DNA of 64,000 nt from Gambelia wislizenii (taxonomy: Eukaryota > Chordata > Lepidosauria > Squamata > Crotaphytidae), in NCBI GenBank assembly GCA_030847615.1, contig JAUMIR010000001.1, forward strand, positions 378,678,687-378,742,686. The letters are read 5' to 3'. The position numbers and the translations under genes were made by a program. The notes under the pieces were generated by a model. That model was not told where the DNA came from, did no database searches, and worked only from the letters and a program-made list of their open reading frames with translations. Numbering within the stretch: position 1 is the first letter of the stretch; the number at the start of each line of letters is the position of its first letter. This document shows, one piece after another, positions 54,610-64,000 of the stretch.

Positions 54610-54612
<3 letters not shown>
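54193..54612. other. Non-coding, nothing recognised
   Basis: Short linker without gene or repeat signal. Confidence 0.4.

Positions 54613-54652
<40 letters not shown>
54613..54652. repeat. (TA)n microsatellite
   Basis: About 18 TA units at the 3' boundary of the L1 fragment that follows. Confidence 0.85.
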
Positions 54653-54656
<4 letters not shown>

Positions 54657-56095
54657 TTTAAAAAATTCCCTGTATTATCATATATCATAAAAATATAAAT
54701 ATATACTCCACATAAATATCAAAGAGAACACTTATCTTACCACACCATTTTACACAGAACACAAAACTTATATCAATATAGAAAAGATAAAAGGAACATA
54801 ACAATCTAATGACAAAAACATTTGACTATTGAGACATACATATACACACATACAAATACATATATTGGACTTCCCCTGCATTAAGGTAAAAGTTATAATC
54901 TAAATCCATCATTATAATCCTCTGAGTAATTCATAAAGAGTAAATACCATTAGTCCCAATCACATTACCTAATATGTAAGTCTCTCTGTTATAAACACTT
55001 AATATTCCATCTTTACAGATTCTTTTGTTACTCAAATATTCCCATTGCCTGCTTTACACCCATTTTATTCTGTACATATTCTTGCAGATATTTCCACTAT
55101 TTTACAAATTGATTATTTGCTTTACCTTCTAATATATACGATAGTTTGTCTAGTTCAGCAATCTCAATAATTTTGTCAAACCTCCCTTGAGGGGATATTT
55201 TCCTTTTTCCAGTATTTGGCTAATAAAATTCTAGCAGCAGTTATTAAGTGCTAGTACAACCTTCCAATTTCTTTCTCATTTTGTCTATCTAATTGTATGA
55301 GTCCTAAAAGTATGAGTCCTAAAAGAAAAAGTTCAGGCTTGAAATCAAGTTTAACCTATAAAATAGACTGCATTTCACTTTTGATCATATGCCAATATTT
55401 TTATCACTTTTTCACAATTCTGAAACATATGCATTATGGAGCCTGATTCGTTATGACACTTCCAACATAAGTTGCTAGTATTATAAATGTTGACTAACTT
55501 GTTTGGTGTAAGGTACCATCTGTACATTACATTTAGAAAGTTCTCGTTAATAGTAGCACATCTTGAGAGAGAAGAGAGGTGTATATAAATTGTTATTTTG
55601 TCACAATTTCCCCCAAAATTCATATTCTATATTGTATCAGAAATCCCTAGCCCTTTTAATCATACAGTTTTTAACTACCTCATCTTCATGGTTATATATA
55701 CTGTAACAACAATTTATATACATTCCTCTTAGATGTTTCTCCCCTTTTAAGATACTTTTCAAATTCTTTTTTTTCCCCCAAAATCCAACCCTTCTTTTCC
55801 TTTATCTACTTTAAACTTCTCTGCAAGTTGTAAGTATGGGAACCATTTTATGTCCAGACCTTGTTGCAATAAATTCTGTCTCAATTTAAGATAATATTCA
55901 TTACCTTGGTGCATAATGAGATCTTTATATGTAGGCCATCTATCTAAGGTCCTTAAAGTTTTTAGGGGAAAGACCTCGACAGGTGACACCCAGGAAGGTA
56001 TTTTATTGTACCAAATATTTTTATATTTTGTCCATACTTTGTAGAGTGCATTCCTGGGTGATTTACAAAAGATTTTTAGGCTACAGTTTTATTGT
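54653..56095 (-). mobile_element. L1 LINE 3' fragment
   Basis: The minus-strand frame 55623-55375 contains NVMYRWYLTPNKLVNIY and LCWKCHNESGSIMHMFQNC, the C-terminal cysteine motif of L1 ORF2. The frame 55989-55759 holds the region just before it (WPTYKDLIMHQG). Stops separate them. A long AT-rich 3' UTR follows to about 54660. It is a 5'-truncated L1, the only L1 seen in the window. Confidence 0.8.
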
Positions 56096-58683
56096 AACAT
56101 AGAAAAGCGTGCCATCCAAAGGCCATGTTGTATGATATTGATGGGATCAGGAGTCCAAGAAAATCTGGAAAGCCACACCCTACATTACAGCTTTTCACAG
56201 AAAGCTTTTTTAGTCTTTTCATGAAAATTACCTGTGAATCTCATTCTCTCTTAGTAGGCCACATGAGCTACTAATGTTAAAGCAAAACAGGAGGCAAAGG
56301 AGAAAAGTCAGTTTCAATTATATGTGTGAAAGCAGCAGAAGACCAAACAGCCAATCCACTGAGCTGCTACCTCAGAACCACAACTTCTACAATTAGTCCC
56401 ATTGCTTACTGCTACCAAAGTCACAATAACCCTACTTGAGGTGCAGGGAATATTAGTTTTAGACCTTCCCTCAGACTTAAAGCAGCCTACATAGTAAAAT
56501 CAGCATGTGGTTATTCTCTCCGCCCCCCCCCCCGTGCTATTAAGTCCTTCTTTAGAGAATGATGCCATTTATCTTAGCTAGGGGAAACATGTGCAAAATA
56601 CCACATAACTGGAAACAGAGGTAGCATTGTGGGAATGGAGCAGGGACAAACTTCTCTTAACAAGAGTCTCCACCCCAACCCCACCCCACCGCCCCTTGTC
56701 TCTCTATTGCTCCCTCCTATGTAGTTTTTTGGCCCGGGGCAGGCTTTTATCAAGGAAAGGTACTTTTCCAATGTTCTTCTTACCTAAAGAAATAACCTTT
56801 GGTCTTCCTGTATATTTTGCTCTGATGTTATCGACTGTTTGGAAAACCAGAAATCTACCACAACAAAGAAATCTATAGCAAACCAGAATTTTGCAAAATT
56901 GCCTCATCATGTGATTATGAAATGGTAAAGCTATAGCACAAGAACTTAACCAACCTCATTACAAACATTACTCTATCATACAAAGCTGTTGCAAGAGTAA
57001 ATAAGCTGCATTTTTTAGGGACAATGTACAGGGGGAAAGGCCACAGCATTATTTATGGTAAAATATCTGAAAATCACATCTGCTCTTCAGATATCCACAT
57101 GAACCTTGTGATTCAGAAAAAGATGGTGAAAAGTAACTTTTTTTGCCATTATCACATAAATTTTTCCCCCTCCTCTCAGACTTACCACATCCCCACAGAC
57201 TTACCAACAACCCATCTCTTTAACACTGACTCTCAGAGTTATGGCATACTTTGGATCCTTGACAGCTTTTATTGACCCATCCAGAAAGGGATACAATGAT
57301 CCCTGAAAGTTGACATGGGTTTTTCAAAAACAAGTAATGCCAGACTAATCAGCAAAAAGATAAAATTTTACCTCAGTCTCCCTCGGGACTGGAATGGAAG
57401 AATGACAACATTGCACAGTAAGGCAGCATGGAAGATGGAACCTTCCTGTTGCAATGCTGTTTTTCTTCAGAGTGAGGTAAGCCCCTTACAGTGTTGCTTT
57501 ATGTTTTCATTTAGCATTAAAAATGAAAGTTTTATGGAGGTAAAGAGTTTGGGTTTTGTAGTGAGCATCCTCTGACTGTGCAAGGTCATTTCTAGGAGGA
57601 AAAAAAATAAATCTTAAGTTAATGTAATAGTTAGGATTTAGCAAGTATAAGAAAATTATAGGCCACAACTAAGAGAAGAGTAGGAAAATCTGTCTTCAAG
57701 TTAATTACATCTCAAGTATGTGTTGTATTTTATTATTTTTAGCCTAATCTAGCTTCTCTTAGTCATTGCTATTAGTCATCCAACCACAATGACTAACAAA
57801 ACTACAGAATAAGTATTTTAAGAAGGTAGAACTAACATAATGAAACAGAGATACGTTTGGGTTGTTCCATATTTTGCATTGTGAGCCTACCCTGCACCTA
57901 TGTTTTAAAACTTGTTTTGAAATGACAACAGACTTATTCCAGGGATCAGCACTGAGGTTCTGAGGGGCTATACCCAAATGTTATTTTAGAAATCAGAAAT
58001 GAAAAGATAGATAGCTGCTTCCAATTTCTTAAAAGGACTATTTAGTGCCTGAAGCATCCTCCTGAAATAGCCTTCCAGTGGTAAATCACACATTCCAGCC
58101 TTGGCATTTCTGAAGCACTCTTGGCCATTTTTCCAGTGAAACTTTTTTTTTTTTCACCATGGGGAAGCAGAGCAAGTGTCACCTTCTGATGTCTTCTGGC
58201 AGGGTGCTCTTTGCCTCTTTTTTAGTATTCTTTTTCAAAGCGTAGGGTTGGAGCAAGTGTGAAGGACTGGGGGCCACATGCAACCCCATGGGCTGCACTT
58301 TTCCTTTCTGAATGCCTTCTTCAGATATTCCATGAATGTGGAGTCAGGATAGCAATGTTAGGTATCAGCCCTTCTGTATTCTCAACATCTAGACATTCAC
58401 AGTCACCTTGTTTCCAGGTCAACTTATGTTTATAAGAAACTTCATTTAAAGGGGAAAAAAACTTTTCCCTTTGTTGGGATCAGGACAGCAGAAAATTCTC
58501 TGTGTATGTATGCATACAGCTTCCTAGACATTCCTCACAACTATTGAATGCAATAGTAATAAAACATATATGTAAAACCCATTGGTTCATTGGGTCTATT
58601 CTAGCTGGATTGGCCAACAGGATGTAGGCCTCAGTCTATATGGATATTCAGCTGCTTCGTAGCAAGTCAAACCATTTAATCCA
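56096..58683. other. Non-coding stretch with a tiny CR1 scrap
   Basis: At about 57307-57345 gacatgggtttttcaaaaac and agtaatgccagactaat match the RT region of CR1 at 43415-43455. The rest has no recognised repeat. A C-run lies at 56522-56533. Confidence 0.45.
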
Positions 58684-58760
58684 GTATGATGATGATGATG
58701 ATAACAATAATAGTAATTTCTATCTCGCCTTTCTCCCACCAATGAGACTTAAGTACTGCC
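58684..58760 (-). mobile_element. L2-like LINE 3' tail
   Basis: gatgatgatgatgataacaa followed by tatctcgcctttctccc is the same antisense tail as at 45.3 kb. Very short. Confidence 0.7.
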
Positions 58761-58849
58761 TTTTCTCACTGGTGTCAGCTTTCCATGGTCTCAGGCAAGG
58801 TTTTGAGTTGTTGTTTTCCTAGCCTGTTTACATTAGGCCCTTTCACTGG

Positions 58850-59060
58850 AGTAGTAGTATAAATTTATTCGGTCATTGACCAGCAGAATTGAAATTATAG
58901 GTACAATACAATGCAATTACAATAAAAATTCAAGAATTTCTAAACACAATTATTAAACATTAAAATCATACAAGTAAAAAAAATAAAATCTTTTAGCACT
59001 TCAGAATAAAAGTTCGGGCATGTCCAGGGCCATACGCCATTTCTCCTGAGATTCATTACT
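58850..59060 (-). mobile_element. Possible LINE 3' UTR fragment
   Basis: tttattcggtcattgacc and the following A-rich sequence with cgggcatgtccagg resemble the 3' UTR position of the LINE family at 6050-7105, but the match is weak by eye. Confidence 0.3.
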
Positions 59061-60070
59061 TCCCCTTCAGTCTTTACCAAATTGACTTTGTTATTTCCCA
59101 ATGACCATGTAAAGAGGTTATATCAACAATATAGCAAAATTGGTACCTCATATAGAACCATATACAGCCAGCATAATCAAACTGAAACGGCAACCACAAT
59201 AGAAAACAGCGATTTCCATAGTCCTTTCACTGGACACAGAGATCTTCTAGATACAGTATATGTGTTCTGTGGCTGAGCTTAGGTTTATCTCCAAGTTCAT
59301 TTGGGAGAAGCTCATAATGAATTCAGTGGGACCCTATTTTCAAATAAGGACTGACCTATTCAACTATAATGTCAAGTCCATGAAATGTTTCCATATGTCA
59401 CATCTATTCAAATTTCTATGTTATATTACATGAAAAAACCAAATATCTGCATTTTTTCTCCATTTAAAATACATATTTAAATGCGTGTTCTGAAATATAT
59501 TTTCCCTATTTGTTTTCCTAAATTGTGGCCAACACTACCATTTGACAAGGTGAGATAGCCACCTCAGCTATAAGGTGCAAAGTGGTGATGGGAAGTTGGA
59601 AGATATAATTGTATGAGCTATGTGGCTGCCATGGGGTTCAAGACACCTTGCTGGTTTCAGGTATGATAGAAAACAGTGTTGTACCACAAGAGCTGAAGAT
59701 GTGGAATTTATTCTGTTCTGTTCTGCACTTTTCTACTCTACTGTATTCTGTTTTTTAAAAACTATTTTGTTCATTGTTCCAGATTAAAAAATTGTATTGG
59801 GCTGCTCCAATTCTACATGTATTTTGACTCAAAATATTCATTTTAAACACATTTTGTTCTGTTTTTTTTGGGGGGGGGGGAGAAGTATTAACTATGTCCC
59901 AACATTCTGAGAGGTGTTAAATCTGATGATTAATTATGTTCTGATATCCACATTTGTTCAGAAAATGTAGGTCAAGTCAGTTTGTCTTTTAATTTGCACA
60001 GATCACATTCCTCAAGCACTCTGCAAGAAATATGTATAGGATTGTGGCCTAAACTCTTTTGATTTTTATA
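59061..60070. other. AT-rich non-coding stretch
   Basis: No gene or repeat recognised. A T-run then a G-run lies at 59863-59881. Confidence 0.45.
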
Positions 60071-60297
60071 CAGTTGTCCCTCCATATCCACGGATTTGGT
60101 ATCCATGGATTTAAGTATTCACAGCTTGAAAATATTCTTTAAAAATAATTTAAAAAGCAAACCTTGATTTTGCCATCTTATATAAGGGACACCATTTTGC
60201 TATGCCATTGCATATAATGGGACTTGAGTATTCACAGATTTTGGTATACATGGCGGGGGCCTGGAGCCAAACTCCAGCAAATATGAAGGGACAACTG
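60071..60297. mobile_element. pogo/Tigger-like MITE, well preserved
   Basis: Ends CAGTTGTCCCTCCATATCC and the complement ATATGAAGGGACAACTG, flanked by TA on both sides (60069-60070, 60298-60299). An inner segment (ggatttggtatccatgg; acagattttggtatacatgg) repeats near each end. 227 bp, no coding. Confidence 0.85.
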
Positions 60298-60424
60298 TAT
60301 TTCTTAGGTGCACATATCTGTCTCTGGGATACACCCTGTGATGTTAATAAAAACAACATGGAAATATAGTGACAAGCAGAAACTAGAATAGAATGTTGCC
60401 GTGTCGAATGCTCCATTTCAGGGT

Positions 60425-60600
60425 GCCAGTTAACCAGTTATGTGCCTTCAAACTGACTCTGATTTATTATGACCCTACCGTAGAGTTTTTCTTAGCAAGA
60501 TATATTCAGAGGTTTGCCATTGTATTCCTCCAAGGCTGAGAGAGTATAACTTGCTGAAGGTCACCCAGAGGGTTTTCATGACAAAACAGGAATTCCACAT
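60425..60600 (-). mobile_element. tRNA-derived SINE, antisense, partial
   Basis: tgccttcaaactgactctg, tcttagcaagatatattcag and aaggtcacccagagggtttt match the antisense SINE body; the tRNA head is missing. Confidence 0.65.
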
Positions 60601-60805
60601 GCAGTGGTATGGCCCACTGAAAGTGCTTTAAGGCAAAAATAGCCACCTGCCCACCAATACAGTTGGCCTCCTTGATATAAAGAAAAGAGAGTACGTTTGT
60701 AGTAGCTATCCATTCCCATTTCCCAGGAAAGCTAATCATCCATGAGCGAGATGTTGTTAGGAAGTAGGAGAGAGATGCAGGTTGAGAGGGATGAACTGTT
60801 CAGTT
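60601..60805. other. Non-coding, nothing recognised
   Basis: Linker between a SINE piece and a CR1 copy. Confidence 0.4.
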
Positions 60806-60809
60806 TAGC

Positions 60810-61485
60810 CATAGAATCATAGACTCATAGAAGTGTAGAGTTGGAAGAGACCACAAGGCTCATCCAGTCCAACCCCCTGTCACGCAGGAAATCACGATCA
60901 AAGCATCCCTGACAGATGGCCATCCAGCCTCTGTTTAAAGACCGCCAAGGAAGGAGATCCCACCACGTTCTGAGGGAGCGTGTTACACTGCCGAACAGCT
61001 CTGACTGTCAAAAAGTTCCTCCTAATGTTGAGGTGGAATCTCTGTTCCTGGAGCTTGCATCCATTGCTCCGTGTTCTAGTCTCTGGAGCAGCAGAAAACA
61101 AGCTTGCTCCATCCTCAATGTGACACCCCTTCAAATACTTAAACAGGGCTATCATATCGCCCATTAAACATCTTTTTTCTAGGCTAAACATACCCAGCTC
61201 CCTATGTCTTTCCTCATAAGGCATGGTTTCCAGACTTTTCACCATTTTAATCGCCCTCCTCTGGACACGCTCCAATTTGTCAATATCCTTTTTGAATTGT
61301 GGTGCCCAGAACTGGACACAGTATTCTAGGTGAGGCCTGACCAAAGCAGAATACAGTGGCACTATTGCTTCCCTTGATCTAGACTCTATACTTCTATTGA
61401 TGCAGCCCAAAATCGCATTGGCCTTTTTAGCTGCCGCATCCCACTGTTGACTCATGTTCAACTTGTGGTCTACTAGGATGCCTTG
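60810..61485 (-). mobile_element. CR1 LINE 3' fragment with open C-terminal frame
   Basis: The minus-strand frame 61461-60898 (187 aa) is open from [18 protein letters not shown] to FKQRLDGHLSGML, the whole ORF2 end. The CR1 tail at 60810-60830 reads agaatcatagactcatag (antisense). Its lack of stops suggests a recent copy. It is 5'-truncated, so it is not mobile by itself. Confidence 0.9.
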
Positions 61486-62575
61486 TCAAGGTGGGATCCA
61501 GTTTTAAAGCTTGGAATTGCTCTGGTTTTGTTGTTTTTTAAAAGTGGCTGATTTTTGTTCTAATCCTAATAAACAATCAATAGATAAACTGTTGAAATTC
61601 CAGAAAGTGAAATTTAAATTCAACTATATGTTTTTGAAGGGAAAAAATTACTACAACAAATGGCATAATCTATTAAAAAAAAATTGTGTCCTTACGGGGG
61701 GGGGGGGGATTAAGAGGTGCTAATGCCATTGTCAGCAATGGATGTTTCAGAAAATGTTAAACTCTATCCCATTATATGCCTACCCAATTGCATTGTGCTA
61801 TGTGGATGGCAAGTTTTTGACTGTGTATGTGGCTTTTATTTTTAATGCCCTGCAGTTAGAAACTGGATGACACTCTTAATTTAGCATGCACAACTGCAGA
61901 TGCCATCAAATTACAGGATGCTTCCTAATCATCCATCCACAGGAAGCCTCAGGCTGCTATCCACAAATGACTAAAACAGCATACCTAAGACAGCCTTGTC
62001 CTGTTGGCTTAGATATGTTTAAATGGTTTGGGAATTGCATTGTCCATCATTTTTAGCTGTAATAATAATATGCAGCATTTCACTTACAATCTACTGAACT
62101 TCATTCTTTTCCTAACTTTTATTTACAAATTTCATTCTAAACCTTTGCTTGAACAATTGTCTCTTTGGATAAGCAGCCATTTAATTTATTTTAGGCTTAC
62201 GGTAAATGACAACATAATTACTTACTTTAACCATAGTGTCAAAAAGCATATTCAGTACACGTCACTTTCTGCATTAAATCTTTGGAGAATTTTCCTCTTT
62301 TCTTCCTCCTATTCAAATAAACCGTTTGTATCTTCCACCCTCTTGTGGCAATTTGGAATATGGCAGTGGAAAACCATTAGTCTGCTTGTTCTCTTTTGGG
62401 GTTTTACTGCTCTTTCCTGTAACACAGTGATTAGGTTCAGCTGAAACTCTTTCTCTATATATATGCTGGAAGATAATGCTAATTTTAAGTCACACATACA
62501 AGTAAAATTAAACTGAACAACATGCCTATAGAGATTGGTAGAGGTATGTTGAAGCAGATGGAATGTTGTCATTTA
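61486..62575. other. AT-rich non-coding stretch
   Basis: A G-run lies at 61695-61709. No recognised repeat; the 138-aa plus-strand frame at 62028 lacks motifs. Confidence 0.45.
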
Positions 62576-63020
62576 CTTCACTGTAGTGTATCAAGGATAG
62601 ACAGTACGATGGCTCTATACACACTGATTTTTGTGCTTTGCCTCAGGTGTTTATTGCTCCAGACTCTTTTGTGAAGTCTTCCAAATGCACTATATGCCTT
62701 TGCTAATCTGTGATCGATCTCTTTGTCAATCTTGGCATCTGAGGAGATGATGCTTCCCAGGTAGGTGAACTGCTGAACGGACTTGAGCACTGATTTGCCG
62801 ACGGCAATGTGGGGATGGTGGTGTTCGTCCTGTGGTGCAGGCTGGTAAAGAACTTCTGTTTTCTTCAGGTTGACTTCTAGCCCAAACAGCTCTGCAGCTG
62901 TTGCAAAGCAGGACGTTAGGTGCTGCAGAGCTGCTTCTGTGTGCGCTTGCAGAAGGCGCGGGATGAGTCCTTCCTGAATCTTCGTTTGCGAAGAAAAGCC
63001 AGAGAGAGAGAGAGAGAGAG
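62576..63020. mobile_element. (AG)n-tailed LINE, copy 3, with 5' inversion
   Basis: 62576-62940 on the minus strand encodes the end of the reverse transcriptase (VNLKKTEVLYQ in an adjoining frame, then VQQFTYLGSIISSDAKID and LAKAYSAFGRLHK). From about 62941 to 63020 the plus strand has the 3' end of the same family (gatgagtccttcctgaatc, then (AG)10 at 63001-63020), as in copies at 2.3 and 26.6 kb in reverse. The two parts are in opposite orientation, as in twin-priming. Confidence 0.75.
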
Positions 63021-63101
63021 TATCAATAGCACTAAAACCAATTGGTTGATGAAATCCTGAAGTTTGTTTCTATAGCATTAATCATGGCCTAAGAGTTCTC
63101 T

Positions 63102-63345
63102 AGAGCCAACATGGTATAGTGGTTTGAGTTTTGCTCTGGGACTCTGGGAGAACATGGTTTGAATCCCCACTCAGCCATGGAACTCACTAGGGGACCTTAG
63201 ACAAGTCACACTCAACCTCAGAGGAAGGCGATGGCAAACTCCCTCTGAACAAATATTGCCCAGAAAATCCCATGGGAGAGCTGCCTTAGGGTCACTCTAA
63301 GTTGGAAATGACTTGAAGGTATGCAGCAACAACAAATAATGCTCT
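63102..63345 (+). mobile_element. tRNA-derived SINE
   Basis: A box near 63114 (tggtatagtggtttgag) and B box near 63154 (tggtttgaatcccc), body with cctcagaggaaggcg, tail gaaatgacttgaaggtatgc and agcaacaacaaat. The best preserved copy. Confidence 0.85.
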
Positions 63346-63529
63346 AGGGGTCTAGCAGGAGAAACAGAATTGCTGAACATCTGAAGTGAACAAAAGGATC
63401 TTGAAGTTTGGCAAGTAGGAACAACTGAGAAAGTTGTTTGGTTTACATTTTTATGCAGGCTTACCAAATTCCTGACTGTACACATAAAACAGAATGTATT
63501 TATTTTCTTTAAAAAATAGATGTTTCCAA

Positions 63530-64000
63530 ATATGTTGACAAACTTATCAAAACAAATATGTACACAAAAATTGGGATAACAAGGGAAAGTATACTAAAAA
63601 TGTATGTATTGGAAAAAAGTGAGCACAAAAAACAGTCTATCCCCCTTATTTTAATGTGAATTTACCATTAGCTGAATCTGCATGTGAATGACAACATAGT
63701 TATATGGCAATTTGCTTACGTTTCCAAATGCTGCGATATAGTTCACATACCAAAAAATGAGCCCAAAATGTGTGTAATTTGGAAAAGTGTGCACAAAAAA
63801 AGTCCACGTTGGGGAAAAGTAAACATAAATTATATGTTTATATCCCCAATTATAATAGGGGGAATTACTTGCAAAATGTGTAAATACCAGGGAAAGGACA
63901 TACAAACATGTAGATTATATATAAAGCAACATGGGCATATAAATATGTATTTTTGTATTCAGACTTGTAAAAAATACCCCAAAAACTGATGCAGAAACAA
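63530..64000. repeat. AT-rich degenerate array
   Basis: Repeated approximate unit tgtgtaatttggaaaagtg followed by tgcacaaaaaaagtc, seen at about 63595, 63765 and less clearly 63555 and 63870. May be a distant form of the TTTTCTGTGCA arrays. Confidence 0.4.

Overview
This window reads as repeat-rich, non-genic DNA from a lepidosaur reptile, most likely a squamate lizard. No host protein-coding exon, rRNA or tRNA gene could be supported. The organism call rests on the mix of interspersed repeats: a near full-length CR1 with several truncated CR1 copies, L2-like LINEs, an L1 3' fragment, at least two further non-LTR families, Penelope-like elements with a GIY-YIG domain, tRNA-derived SINEs, a 5S-rRNA-derived SINE (a kind known from lizards), and hAT-, pogo/Tigger- and PIF/Harbinger-like miniature DNA transposons. 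All clade names are from reading motifs, not from database searches.

Layout. 1-9.4 kb holds a CR1 scrap, a tRNA-SINE, a LINE tail ending in (CT)n, a pogo-like MITE, an L2 tail, and two copies of another LINE lying head to head. 9.4-11 kb holds an antisense SINE split by a candidate solo LTR, then a near-perfect 329-bp palindromic MITE and a 377-bp hAT-like element 49 bp apart. 12-15.3 kb holds further DNA-transposon remnants, a Penelope-like element and a possible LTR. 16.1-25.8 kb is a nested structure: an L2-like LINE on the minus strand, cut by a Ty3/Gypsy chromovirus (19250-24744, two 600-bp LTRs, 5-bp target duplication), with tandem repeats and another palindromic element beyond the LINE 5' region.

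25.8-40 kb is mostly AT-rich unique sequence with scattered SINE, LINE, Penelope-like and MITE copies. 40.1-44.97 kb is a long CR1 with a TATA-bearing repeated 5' region, a broken ORF1 and a broken ORF2 interrupted by a second palindromic MITE. 45-64 kb holds L2, CR1, L1 and SINE fragments, a 1150-bp non-autonomous DNA element (47686-48835), a pogo-like MITE and a LINE copy with a 5' inversion.

Nothing here works as an operon or pathway. The interpretable biology is transposition: the Gypsy element is young (about 9 differences by eye between its LTRs) but has several frame breaks. It carries a 12-nt match between its LTR and the primer-binding position that indicates self-primed reverse transcription, and its chromodomain frame runs on into U3 as an acidic tail. 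The palindromic MITE family with TTA target duplications and the promoter-like repeats at the CR1 and L2 5' ends are the other structures most worth following.
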